Shown here piece by piece: positions 26,958 through 35,852 of a stretch of 39,200 nt of DNA. The notes under the pieces were generated by a model. It had not been told where the DNA came from. It worked only from the letters and a program-made list of their open reading frames with translations, and ran no database searches. The position numbers were made by a program, and so were the translations under genes. Position 1 is the first letter of the stretch. Each line of letters starts with the position of its first letter. This stretch comes from Lysobacterales bacterium (lineage in GTDB: Bacteria; Pseudomonadota; Gammaproteobacteria; Xanthomonadales; SZUA-36): the NCBI GenBank assembly GCA_029859505.1, contig JAOUCZ010000009.1, positions 1 through 39,200 of the forward strand. The letters run 5' to 3'.

Positions 26958-28973
26958 ATGTTTCTTGTGGAAGAGTTGGAAATAATTTTGAGCAAATCTT
27001 TTAATGTCCCGGGACGTTCCGGGTTCCTGCCGGGTCTGATTGCCATTCTGCTGTTGGCGATGGTCACCGGTATGATCGGCGGTTGTGCCGGGACTGCAAC
27101 GGGCAGGGATACGTCTGTGTATTCCAGCCTTCAGGCCGAAGAGGTATCCTCCCAAAAGTCATCAGAAGCGTCAGCGCTTGTTGTTATTCGTTATCCGGCT
27201 CTAATTCATACCAACGCGGAAAACCTCTACGTGAGCTCCTTTGCAATCAACGCAATCGGCGGCGAGGTGCCTTACGGTGTGCAGGGCAACCGGCAGACCT
27301 CGAGGGTGGCTCAGTCCATCATTGAAAAATCCAGCTATTTTGCGATGTCTTTATACAACGAGCTAAAGAGTGTTTTGCCGGAAGGCTCGGTGCTGCTGTC
27401 GCCGCATATCGTTGAATGGGACAAGGAACGAAACCTCTACAGCCGTCCGATATTGGGCTCCGAGCAGATCCCCAGTGTGTTGACCATTGATTTTAATATC
27501 TATTCATTTCCGGATGTTAATGAGTTGATGGATGCACCCCCGGTGACATTCGGCGACCTGGTTACCCCGATGATCGTCGTCAAAAGCAGCCGCTGGGTAC
27601 AACCATCACTGGGTGGTCTGCTGATATCCAGTCCGCCGCTGGTCAGTTCGGCATGGCGGCAGGCACGTAAAGAAGCTGATAGCAGTTTCAAGTCGCGGCT
27701 TGATGATACACCTCAGGAAACAGACTCCTCACTCGAGTTTATTTCATTCCTGCGTGAGAGAGACCAGGCCGAACTCGCATTGCCGTTGAAAGCAGGTGGT
27801 GACTCGAATCAGCAAGTGGCGGCCATTGAGCAATATTCTCTGGAAAAAATCCGCATGAATGGAGCGCTTGTCGGCACTTTGCCTGAAGATTACTCCATAG
27901 ACCCATTTGTTCAGGCTTTTGTAAAAGGTGCCTCTACGCGTATCGTTGACATGCTGAACTCCATAGATCACGAGAAAGCGACGTTCTTCGCGCGACAGGC
28001 TGCGATAGAGCGGTTTGATCCTGAGTTAGCCAGGGTGTTTTTCGTACAGTCTGATGACGAGAGTGTCCGGGCTCGTCTGCAACTGGCCGAGGCGCTGGTC
28101 GGGGCGGAGCGGGAATTCCTCGCAGCGCAGTCAGACAGTATTTACGACGGCACCTACATCGGCAGTTATGGTTCGAAAATGCGGAATATTATTGCGGCTG
28201 AGTATCGGACACTTGAAGAGCGCCGCCAATTGGCACGCAAACAGAACATCACCACGGCAGTGGCCGTGATAGCGCTGGCCGGTGCCGTTTATGGTGCGGT
28301 GGCATCGGCAGCAAGTACCGCTGCCATCGTGACCACTTCAGGGGCCTTACTGGCAGGTTCCGGTTGGGCACTGCATGAAACACTTGAAACCAAAACCGAG
28401 TCAAAAGAGGTCAATCGGTATTTTCTAGCTCGAATGGCACCTGCTTTTGACCGGCAGATGTCGGTGCAAATGGAGTGGCTGGAATCCAAGGAATTGATCA
28501 CCGCACGTGGTTTTGCAGAATTCAGAAACAAGACATTGAGTCTCTACCAGTCAAGGGTCAGGTCCATGCAGGTAAGTGCTGAGGAACAATGCCGTTTTGA
28601 GCATCCATCATTCGGATCGAGTGGACGCTGGTATGGTGTTTGTGAAGATGGCCTTGCAGCGGGCAGGGGTTACGGGCTGATCATGAATGAGCACGGGGAT
28701 ACCGTTGAATTTATTGGTGAAGCCGAGAACGGACTGGCTTCGGGTGCTGGTGGCATGATCGTGCATCGTCGTGGCCGGGTTGGGGCGACCTATTACGAAG
28801 GTGGTTTCAAGCATGGATTGCCTGATGGTGTCGTACGGATTGAAGAGCCCGGTCAGTCACCAAAAACCCGTTTGTATAAAGCAGGTACGGATATCGGCAA
28901 GGGCGATACCGCACGTTTGCAAAGTCTGAATTTTGCACTTAACTCAGTTGCTACGGGCCCGTCAGCACCATGA
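26958..28973 (+). CDS. Large putative lipoprotein with a MORN-like C-terminus
   Basis: Up to 671 residues, unknown function. A hydrophobic N-terminal segment ends in the lipobox IGGC (Cys43), so the mature protein is probably membrane-anchored in the periplasm. After a folded region (about 70-250) comes a helical part, then a Gly/Ala-rich hydrophobic stretch (about 430-470) that could cross a membrane or pack as a glycine-zipper hairpin. Residues about 553-640 contain Gly-Tyr/Phe-Gly-type strand pairs (GRWYGVCEDGLAAGRGYG, YYEGGFKHGLPDG) like MORN repeats. ATG 26958 leaves a long pre-signal region. TTG 26988 would give a neater signal peptide of 661 residues, but its ribosome site is weak. The stop overlaps the next gene's start as ATGA. 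Confidence 0.8.
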   Translation: MFLVEELEIILSKSFNVPGRSGFLPGLIAILLLAMVTGMIGGCAGTATGRDTSVYSSLQAEEVSSQKSSEASALVVIRYPALIHTNAENLYVSSFAINAIGGEVPYGVQGNRQTSRVAQSIIEKSSYFAMSLYNELKSVLPEGSVLLSPHIVEWDKERNLYSRPILGSEQIPSVLTIDFNIYSFPDVNELMDAPPVTFGDLVTPMIVVKSSRWVQPSLGGLLISSPPLVSSAWRQARKEADSSFKSRLDDTPQETDSSLEFISFLRERDQAELALPLKAGGDSNQQVAAIEQYSLEKIRMNGALVGTLPEDYSIDPFVQAFVKGASTRIVDMLNSIDHEKATFFARQAAIERFDPELARVFFVQSDDESVRARLQLAEALVGAEREFLAAQSDSIYDGTYIGSYGSKMRNIIAAEYRTLEERRQLARKQNITTAVAVIALAGAVYGAVASAASTAAIVTTSGALLAGSGWALHETLETKTESKEVNRYFLARMAPAFDRQMSVQMEWLESKELITARGFAEFRNKTLSLYQSRVRSMQVSAEEQCRFEHPSFGSSGRWYGVCEDGLAAGRGYGLIMNEHGDTVEFIGEAENGLASGAGGMIVHRRGRVGATYYEGGFKHGLPDGVVRIEEPGQSPKTRLYKAGTDIGKGDTARLQSLNFALNSVATGPSAP

Positions 28974-29755
28974 ACCTGTGGTTTAAGGGTATAACGCAAA
29001 TTGTATTGCTGCTACTGCTAATGGTTGTTGATGTCAGTGCCAATACCAGCATAGAGGACATCAATGATCTCCCGCCCGGTGAGCAATATCGGCAACTGAG
29101 CCTGATACTGTTAATTTCAGGTGGTGCTGACCCGGCCTTGATGGAGGCGCTTGCACCGAAGGATGACATCGATCAGGGCAGGGCGGCTTCCCGGCTTAGT
29201 CCAGACGATTACAAAACACCTCTGATCCGTATTGTTGACCAGGAGTCGATGCTGACCGGGGCTGCGTTCCTGTTACGGTTTGCCCAGGAATCCAATGATG
29301 AAATCCAGGCAAACCTTGCCACGATTAATGCTAACAACCCGGTTCTGATCAGCATGGCAGATATGAATGCGATCACCGAGGATGCCATCATTATTCGCAA
29401 TGCAATCGCCGATGCGATCAGTTATTCGAGCCTGATGGATAATGAGCAGATTGCCATGCACCTGCAAAACTACAGAACCCAGACCATACGTCTGAGAAAC
29501 ATCATGGAGTTTGAGCTTTTTGACGAGGAGCTTGAGCGCTTGACAGACGAAGCTATACTGTCTGTGGGCGGAAAACTGGACGCATATCAGCGTATGTTTG
29601 ACGAAGAAGTGAATTCAAAAGACCTTGACCGCCAGTTTGATGCGGCAAAATATATCTTCAATCGAACTGAAAAGTTCGATGAAAAAGCGGGCATACTAAC
29701 CGAGGAGATCATGAAAAACGTGATAATCTCGCAAAGTAACCCCAATAATCCTTAG
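28970..29755 (+). CDS. Exported helical protein, translationally coupled to the lipoprotein
   Basis: A 261-residue protein with a signal peptide (residues 1-24, ending DVSA), followed by an acidic and mostly helical sequence without cysteine. No catalytic motif or known domain is seen. Its ATG overlaps the TGA of the MORN-like lipoprotein (ATGA), a strong sign that the two are made together and may form a complex in the periplasm. Transcription converges with the YbaK-like gene 53 bases further on. Function unknown. Confidence 0.8.
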   Translation: MNLWFKGITQIVLLLLLMVVDVSANTSIEDINDLPPGEQYRQLSLILLISGGADPALMEALAPKDDIDQGRAASRLSPDDYKTPLIRIVDQESMLTGAAFLLRFAQESNDEIQANLATINANNPVLISMADMNAITEDAIIIRNAIADAISYSSLMDNEQIAMHLQNYRTQTIRLRNIMEFELFDEELERLTDEAILSVGGKLDAYQRMFDEEVNSKDLDRQFDAAKYIFNRTEKFDEKAGILTEEIMKNVIISQSNPNNP

Positions 29756-29808
29756 ACCATTACACTTGATTTCAACCCGCCACATATTCACCGCGGGTAG
29801 CTGCCGGA

Positions 29809-30303
29809 TCAGTTACTAATCCACCTTGAGTAATCTTTGCCCGTACTGATGATGTTATGCGGCAAGTTTTCCATAAGTTTGCAAAACTCTGCACCGTGCA
29901 TGTGGATCAGGTTTTCATGATCGCCTGCCTCAATATAGATTTCCGAGGCATTGGTCAATTGCTCATCCCAGATCACATCCAGCCCATAAGCGTTACTCAG
30001 TGCAGGTACTGCACCCGGATCACAGTCCTGGAATAACTCCGGCAACTCGTTCTCGGGGGCGATCTTGAGTTTGCGTCCCAGGCTTTCATTGACCCATTCC
30101 ATGTCCAGACGATTGGTGGACGGCAGAACACTGACAATGTAGCCGCTTGCATCCTCGAGGACCACGGCCTTGGCCACCTGGTGACCGGGTACGTGGGCGG
30201 AATGTGCTGACTCCAGGGCAGATTCGGAATGATTGTGTTTTACCATGTCATATTCGACATGGTGATCTTCCAGATAGGATTTCAATGTTGTTGCGATAGC
30301 CAT
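29809..30303 (-). CDS. YbaK/ProX-type aminoacyl-tRNA deacylase domain protein
   Basis: A 164-residue single-domain protein of the YbaK/EbsC superfamily, whose members hydrolyse mischarged aminoacyl-tRNAs. The conserved lysine lies in QVAKAVVLED (K45); the segment CDPGAVPALSNAYGLDVIWDE resembles the Gly-x-x-P-hinge of the family, and HGAEF follows near the end. The exact subfamily (YbaK, ProXp or another) cannot be decided, so no symbol is given. The ribosome site AGGAGG six bases before the ATG is the best in the window and implies strong translation. It follows the methyltransferase gene on the same strand after 139 bases. Confidence 0.88.
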   Translation of the reverse strand: MAIATTLKSYLEDHHVEYDMVKHNHSESALESAHSAHVPGHQVAKAVVLEDASGYIVSVLPSTNRLDMEWVNESLGRKLKIAPENELPELFQDCDPGAVPALSNAYGLDVIWDEQLTNASEIYIEAGDHENLIHMHGAEFCKLMENLPHNIISTGKDYSRWISN

Positions 30304-30442
30304 GGCTTCCTCCTGTAAACATTGAGTGAAACCGTGCTTGACGGCAAATGTCGCAAGTCACGCACCAGGCATTGTACTTTCAGCGCCTGATAACTTAATT
30401 ATAAGCAAGAAAAACAACTATGGTGTATTTTTCGCATCATTA

Positions 30443-31795
30443 TCATAAAGGGATGAACTTCCTGGAGTCTGTCACGGGAGCAATAGTGCTTTCGGTTGGG
30501 TGCTTGCTTTCGCTTGATGTGTGCCAGGCCGAGGTTGAGATCTGGCGCAATGACTGCTCCAATTCGTTTAAAGGCTCCGGCGCTGCCTCAAAATCTCCCG
30601 GCTCGATACAGCGAAGTTCGATCAACTGGTAGCGCAGCAACCACTCCAGGTCTTCCCGGATATCCTGAATATCAGAAAATAGTGATTTGACACTGAGACC
30701 ACGTGGCCACAGCGGTTGAAGTTTAAGCAATGCCTTGTGAAGGGGGTCCTTGCAGGTTTCAATTTCCTGACCCAAGATATGTTTGAAACTCGGGTTTTCT
30801 CCCTGTTTACCTTCAACCGGTTCGAGCATGGAAGCCATTACCAGGTTTGCGAATTCCGTGTCATTACAGGCCCTTTTTGCAAATGGTGCATGCGTTAAAA
30901 TTGGACTTTGCATTTGCCGGTAACAGATCAGATCGGCGCCTTCACTTGGGGCGCGACCTGGCATGCCTGCTTCCTTTAATAGATTCTCGTAGTCCGAAGT
31001 TATCCGGTTGGATATGCAGTTGAAGTCAGCATCTGCAACATAGGCGAACCCGGACTCGTGCAGAAGCGAAAAAAACTCATCACGCCAATAGGCATTGTTT
31101 TCGGGTGACAGGTATTCGTGTGCGATGTAGGCAGGGTCCTGATTTACGACCAACTGAAACTCATTACCCATCAGCTTGGAATAGGGGTGTTCTTCGGCCT
31201 GCAATGGTGCGATGACCTTGGCCGAAACTTCCCTGCACATTTCTGCACGTTCTTTCAGCGTACTGGCATGCGCTGTTTGCTGCATCAGAAAATCCCGCAC
31301 CATACCGCGTACCGTCCAGCCGGGTTTCGCATTGTAATTGAGGTATAACAAGCCGTCAGGGGCCAGCAATGAACGACATAAACCCAACATTGCATCACGG
31401 GCATCATCGTTGATCCACGAAAAAACCCCATGTGCCATGATAATGTCAAATGGACCCTCAAGCTGATCGGGTGCAGAGCGGAAATCACCGTGAACAAATT
31501 GCAGGTTGGATAAACCCAGATGGTCCCTGGCTTCATTGGCCAGGGAGACCTGCCTGGCTGAGGCATCAAAGCCGGTGAACTCACCATGCTGGCGGTACCA
31601 GGCCATCGGTAAAAGATTGGCTCCATTTGCGCAACCCAACTCCAGTACCCGGTATTGATCCAACGGTAGTCTTGGGCCTCCGTGAAGCAAGCTGGTCAGC
31701 GCAAGGCGCTCGGGCGCCGTCCATGCGACTGGGTAGGCGCAATAGGGGAGCTCGTCGTAGGGATTGGGTGGGGTTTTGTAGTTTGCTGCCGTCAT
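30443..31795 (-). CDS. SAM-dependent methyltransferase with regulatory domain (PKMT-like)
   Basis: A 450-residue protein. Residues 1-180 form a class I methyltransferase: motif I LELGCANG (51-58), an acidic residue in FTGFDAS that should hold the SAM ribose, and YLNYNAKPGW after the core. Residues about 200-310 correspond to the methyltransferase regulatory domain (PF10119), the arrangement of the rickettsial protein-lysine methyltransferases that modify outer-membrane protein OmpB. The remaining C-terminal part is helical and unknown. I infer a protein-lysine or surface-protein target, but the substrate is not shown by sequence. The PNPYDELPYCAYPVAWTAPERL start is typical of the family. The gene is divergent from a secreted protease across 455 bases. 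Confidence 0.87.
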   Translation of the reverse strand: MTAANYKTPPNPYDELPYCAYPVAWTAPERLALTSLLHGGPRLPLDQYRVLELGCANGANLLPMAWYRQHGEFTGFDASARQVSLANEARDHLGLSNLQFVHGDFRSAPDQLEGPFDIIMAHGVFSWINDDARDAMLGLCRSLLAPDGLLYLNYNAKPGWTVRGMVRDFLMQQTAHASTLKERAEMCREVSAKVIAPLQAEEHPYSKLMGNEFQLVVNQDPAYIAHEYLSPENNAYWRDEFFSLLHESGFAYVADADFNCISNRITSDYENLLKEAGMPGRAPSEGADLICYRQMQSPILTHAPFAKRACNDTEFANLVMASMLEPVEGKQGENPSFKHILGQEIETCKDPLHKALLKLQPLWPRGLSVKSLFSDIQDIREDLEWLLRYQLIELRCIEPGDFEAAPEPLNELEQSLRQISTSAWHTSSESKHPTESTIAPVTDSRKFIPL

Positions 31796-32250
31796 ATAGC
31801 GATGATACCCAAAAACCAGTCCAGAGAGGCAATTAGCAACACCCCTGGCAGATAAGTGCCGGTATATCGAGGGTTTCTATAGCAGGGAATTAGGTGGCTA
31901 ACTGTGAAGCGAAGTAAACCGCCATTAACTGGCTGGAAATCATGCTCTTATTACCATACAGGCGATCTTAATTACTAATTTAATCTCCTGTTAATAAATT
32001 GGGAGTATCATGAAATAAACCTGTTCTCAAAGCCAAATCTGGCCCCAGGTTTTTTTGAACGTTATCGCATAGACAGTTTAGTGATATGCAAATTAGTAAA
32101 GCCCATTCAATGAAATATGAACGCCCGATATTGCGACGCACCAATGATATGAGAGTCTTTGATTCATAGGGTGTATATTCGCGAATAATTCGCGACCTAA
32201 GTGCGCCTTTCAGAGAATGTCATTCGACACAATCAGGAGGTAACCATCTG
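31796..32250. other. Intergenic region between methyltransferase and protease genes
   Basis: 455 bases, AT-rich, without a convincing gene. It holds the direct repeat at 32177-32195 and a terminator-like hairpin: AAATCTG and CAGGTTT pair (32035-32041 and 32046-32052) around GCCC, followed by T residues to 32056. A 27-codon frame (32086-32169) has no ribosome site and is not called. Both flanking genes start here, so their promoters must lie in this stretch. Confidence 0.6.
32177..32195. promoter_or_regulatory. Direct repeat ATTCGCGA, 11-base period
   Basis: ATTCGCGA occurs at 32177-32184 and 32188-32195, one helical turn apart, 56-74 bases before the protease start codon. Each copy includes the palindrome TCGCGA. 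The spacing suits two DNA-binding units on one face of the helix, as in an operator, but no regulator is identified. Confidence 0.4.
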
Positions 32251-34740
32251 ATGAAAAAGTATGTCTCGATACTCGCGCTATTGCTGTTACCAGCCTTGGC
32301 GTTGAGTGCTGTCCAACAAATTGAACCCCAGGTTGCAGCATCTGTAGCAAATGCCAACGGGGTGATCAATGAGACGCCGAATCGCTGGTTCGTTGAACTG
32401 GCCAGCAAACCGGCATCTGAAGGAACCAGTATAAAAGCACTGAAAATGGAAAAGGCTGCTTTCCACTCCCAAGCGAGAAAAGCAGGCCTGAAGTATAAAC
32501 AGCGTTATGAGTTCCATACGCTTTTCAACGGTTTGTCAGTTACGATCGACCCCAAGTCACTAGGCGCCTTGTCCCGTATCCCAGGTATCAAGGCTTTGTA
32601 TCCAGTGCTTTCACTATCGCTTCCGGAAACCGTTAGTAGCAACCCGAATCTTTCTACCGCAATTACGATGACGGGCGCGGATATCGCCCAGACTGAACTG
32701 GGTTTTAACGGTGCGGGAATTAGAGTAGCTGTTGTGGACACCGGTATTGATTATGACCACCCAGACCTTGGTGGTTGCTTTGGTGATGGTTGCCGCGTCG
32801 CGTTTGGCTACGACCTGGTAGGCGACGACTATGACGCTAACACCAATCCGGTTCCCGTCCCCGACGATGATCCCGATGATTGTGGCGGTCATGGTACGCA
32901 TGTAGCCGGTATTGTTGGTGCCAACGGCACCGTGGTTGGCGTAGCCCCGGATGTGACCTTTGGTGCCTACCGTGTATTTGGCTGTGAAGGCTCAACCGAC
33001 GCAGACATCATGATTGCTGCAATGGAAATGGCGCTGGCTGATGGCATGGATGTGCTGAATATGAGCATCGGTGCCGCTTTTTGGGGCTGGCCGCAGTACC
33101 CGACGGCTGCCGCCAGTGATCGGCTGGTGAACAAGGGTGTGGTTGTAGTTGCATCCATTGGTAACAGCGGAACATCTGGCACGTTTGCTGCCGGTGCGCC
33201 AGGTGTGGGCAAGAAAGTTATTGGTGTTGCATCTTTTGACAATATTCAGAGCACACAACCCGCATTTGATGTAAACGGAACGCTGATTGGCTACAACCAT
33301 GCGTCCTTTTCCGATCTCCCACCGACTTCAGGTACCGAGGAAATCGTGTTTGTTGGACAAGGGTGCGATGCCGATTTGCCACTATTGGAGAATCCGGCGG
33401 GTAAAGTAGCCTTGATTATTCGCGGTGCTTGTACATTTAACGAAAAAGCCACCAATGCGTTGGATGCCGGAGCTACAGCTGCAGTCATAATGAACAATCG
33501 ACCTGGTAATCTGAACCCTACGCTGGGCACTTATGTTCCGATTGTCGCGGTGGGAATAACCCAGGCTGATGGTGAGTTCATCCAGTCCCAGGCAGCTCCC
33601 ACCATGATGACCTGGACAAGTCAGGTAGTAACAACGCCACTAGAAACGGCGGGACTCATTGCATCATCCAGTTCATATGGTCTGGCAGCAGATCTCAGCC
33701 TCAAACCTGACATCGGTGCACCGGGCGGAAGCATCTATTCGACTTATCCACTTGAGCTGGGCGGTTATGCATCTCTGGGTGGTACATCAATGGCATCACC
33801 ACATGTTGCGGGTGGCGCAGCCCTGCTGTTGCAAGCGCATCCGAAAACCAACTCACAGGCAATGCGCCGTATCCTTCAGAACAGTGCTGATCCTGCTGCC
33901 TGGAGCCTGAACCCGGAATCTGGCTTCTATGACAGCGTACACCGACAGGGTGCCGGTATGCTCGACATCGATGATGCAATTCTGGCTACAACCAGGATCA
34001 AGCCTGGGAAGATTTCCCTTGGTGAAAGCGAATGGGGTCCGGTTGTTCACACACTGACCATCCAGAACAGGGCTGACACAGATGTAACCTATGGTATCTG
34101 GGAGCAATGGAATGCGGTTGCCACTACTGGTACGTTTGCCGCTGACATGGGTTACTGGCCATCAGACGGATACCTGATCATGCCGTCAAGTGTCGTGGTT
34201 CCAGCCAATGGTGAGGCAGAGGTAAACGTTACATTTGTCCCACCCACCGGACCTGGTCTTTCAATCTACGGTGGTTACATCCTGTTCCAAACCCAAGATG
34301 GCACAAAGAGTTATCGAGTTCCGTATGCGGGGTTTGACGGTGACTACCAGGCCTTATCGGTTCTCTATGCGAACCCGTATGGATTGCCCTTTATAGTGAA
34401 CGAAGCACCAAGCTATACCATGGTGGGCGACGATATACCCGACTTCTGGGTTAATTTTGGTCAACAAGCCCGCAAATTCCGCATGGAGGTCTTCGATGCC
34501 GTAAAAGGCAAAGCCTGGCATCGGGCTTATGACTTTGATTACTTTGGTCGTAATTCCTCCGAAGGGAACGTCTATTCATTCCCATGGGATGGCACCACGG
34601 TGAGCGGGAATAAAGTCAGAACGGTACCAGATGGAGAATACTATGTCGTAATCTCTGTGCTGAAAGCACTTGGTGATGACAATAATCCCGACCATTGGGA
34701 AACCTGGGCCTCGCCGGTGTTTAGTATCGACAGGCCTTAG
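32251..34740 (+). CDS. Secreted subtilisin-family (S8) protease with PA domain
   Basis: An 829-residue exported serine protease. A signal peptide (residues 1-20, ending ALS or LSA) is followed by an I9-like propeptide (about 45-125). The catalytic domain has D163 (VVDTGID), H214 (GGHGTHVAG), the oxyanion-hole N305 (SIGNSG) and S513 (GGTSMASPHVAGG). A protease-associated (PA) domain is inserted at about 345-450 (IRGACTFNEKATNALDAGATAAVIMNN). After the catalytic domain, about 590-690 resembles the Fn3-like domain of C5a-peptidase-type proteases, then a further C-terminal beta region. The ribosome site AGGAGG is ten bases before the ATG. A strong terminator follows 29 bases after the stop. It is a paralogue of the protease at 35853-38765, which faces it. 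Confidence 0.93.
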   Translation: MKKYVSILALLLLPALALSAVQQIEPQVAASVANANGVINETPNRWFVELASKPASEGTSIKALKMEKAAFHSQARKAGLKYKQRYEFHTLFNGLSVTIDPKSLGALSRIPGIKALYPVLSLSLPETVSSNPNLSTAITMTGADIAQTELGFNGAGIRVAVVDTGIDYDHPDLGGCFGDGCRVAFGYDLVGDDYDANTNPVPVPDDDPDDCGGHGTHVAGIVGANGTVVGVAPDVTFGAYRVFGCEGSTDADIMIAAMEMALADGMDVLNMSIGAAFWGWPQYPTAAASDRLVNKGVVVVASIGNSGTSGTFAAGAPGVGKKVIGVASFDNIQSTQPAFDVNGTLIGYNHASFSDLPPTSGTEEIVFVGQGCDADLPLLENPAGKVALIIRGACTFNEKATNALDAGATAAVIMNNRPGNLNPTLGTYVPIVAVGITQADGEFIQSQAAPTMMTWTSQVVTTPLETAGLIASSSSYGLAADLSLKPDIGAPGGSIYSTYPLELGGYASLGGTSMASPHVAGGAALLLQAHPKTNSQAMRRILQNSADPAAWSLNPESGFYDSVHRQGAGMLDIDDAILATTRIKPGKISLGESEWGPVVHTLTIQNRADTDVTYGIWEQWNAVATTGTFAADMGYWPSDGYLIMPSSVVVPANGEAEVNVTFVPPTGPGLSIYGGYILFQTQDGTKSYRVPYAGFDGDYQALSVLYANPYGLPFIVNEAPSYTMVGDDIPDFWVNFGQQARKFRMEVFDAVKGKAWHRAYDFDYFGRNSSEGNVYSFPWDGTTVSGNKVRTVPDGEYYVVISVLKALGDDNNPDHWETWASPVFSIDRP

Positions 34741-34769
34741 TTTTAGCCAGTTAGAATATGTGTCAAATC

Positions 34770-34804
34770 ACTGCCCCGGAACTAACTATCCGGGGCAGTT
34801 TTTT
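34770..34804 (+). terminator. Intrinsic terminator of the first protease gene
   Basis: An eleven-pair stem (ACTGCCCCGGA with TCCGGGGCAGT) closes an eight-base loop and runs into six T residues. Confidence 0.93.
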
Positions 34805-34985
34805 ATCCACTAAACGTCGCCCTAAAAAACGAGTGCACTTTGCATACAGCTTATTAACGCAAGGATGGGTAGAAATCCAAGTGACGTCCATATTTACTCC
34901 CACTCAAATGAGGCATTAAGGCCTTTCCATATTTGGTATGATGCCCAACCAGAATATTACTGACTGAAAGTGAATTTTATCTCTT

Positions 34986-35756
34986 ATGAACACACAAAAA
35001 ATTGATCGACCCTTCCGCCGTAGATCCTCATTACTCGCGATCGCAATGGCATCAGCACTGGTGACTAATCCGGCTTTTGCATCTGAACCTGATTCAACCA
35101 AGGGTGAACTGGATAGTGTGATGATGGGACTCAACAAAGAGCAGAAACAAAAGGTTGTCAAAGCCAGGGAGGAGCAGGCCAAGATAGGTTATTCCAAAGA
35201 GGAAGAGGCGGCCATTAATCTGGCTATCAGTAAAGTCAACGAACGGACACCCGTTTCAAGGGAGGAACTAACCAACCTTAGAATTCGATCCATACAGTGG
35301 CCTGATTCCAGTCTCGGTTGCGCTGAACCCGGTGTTGAATATCTGCAAAAAGTAGTACAGGGATACCTTGTTAATTACAACGTTGCTGAGGAATTCTATT
35401 CGGTCAACGTCGGTGATGGCAGAGCCATTGTCTGCGACCGTGTAAACGACTTCATGCTGGAAAGAAAACAGCGTGCAGACTCAGTTATCCGCTCACATCG
35501 GACCGCAAGGCTTGATCTGGCGGAGAAATTAATGGTCGACCCCGAACTGGTAAAGATGAACAAAATTAAGGTTGAGACCTGGGCTGACTCGAGTCTGGGT
35601 TGTCCGCAACCGGGTCAGCAGTACAAAGCGGGTCCGATAGAGGGACTTAAAATCAACATGACCTGCCGTGACAAGAAGTACGAGTATCGGGTTCCATTGG
35701 AGGGTGGGGAATTCATCAGTTGCACAGAAATCATTTCCTGTCACGAAACTGAATAA
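34986..35756 (+). CDS. Exported protein with two W-x-DSSLGC-x-x-PG modules
   Basis: A 256-residue protein with a basic signal peptide (cleavage likely after AFA, residue 32). An acidic helical linker (about 40-95) leads to two homologous modules: W105-PDSSLGC-AEPG...C150 and W199-ADSSLGC-PQPG...C246, each with a Tyr six residues after PG and a second Cys about 40 residues downstream. C112-C150 and C206-C246 could form disulfides. I recall the same W-x-D-x-S-LGC-P-x-PG motif in uncharacterised secreted proteins of several phyla, but know no assigned function. It lies between the two S8 proteases and ends in a bidirectional terminator shared with the second. An inhibitor, chaperone or substrate of the proteases is possible but unproven. 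Confidence 0.85.
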   Translation: MNTQKIDRPFRRRSSLLAIAMASALVTNPAFASEPDSTKGELDSVMMGLNKEQKQKVVKAREEQAKIGYSKEEEAAINLAISKVNERTPVSREELTNLRIRSIQWPDSSLGCAEPGVEYLQKVVQGYLVNYNVAEEFYSVNVGDGRAIVCDRVNDFMLERKQRADSVIRSHRTARLDLAEKLMVDPELVKMNKIKVETWADSSLGCPQPGQQYKAGPIEGLKINMTCRDKKYEYRVPLEGGEFISCTEIISCHETE

Positions 35757-35773
35757 ACCACATCAGCACCAAA

Positions 35774-35808
35774 AAAATGGGCCGCTAATGCGGCCCATTT
35801 TGTTTTTT
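35774..35808. terminator. Bidirectional terminator between converging genes
   Basis: A twelve-pair stem (AAAATGGGCCGC with GCGGCCCATTTT) closes a TAAT loop. T-rich sequence follows on the plus side, and seven A residues (35771-35777) on the other side give a T-run in minus-strand RNA. It serves the DSSLGC protein and the second protease. Confidence 0.93.
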
Positions 35809-35852
35809 GGATGCCTAATCTGTTTACCAGACTATTTATCCATGAGTTACCT

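Noticed and set aside
30420-30632. Plus-strand frame with a signal-like hydrophobic segment
   Set aside because: Mostly antisense to the C-terminus of the methyltransferase and without a ribosome site.
32086-32169. 27-codon frame before the first protease
   Set aside because: No ribosome site, no recognisable features; likely chance in the leader region.
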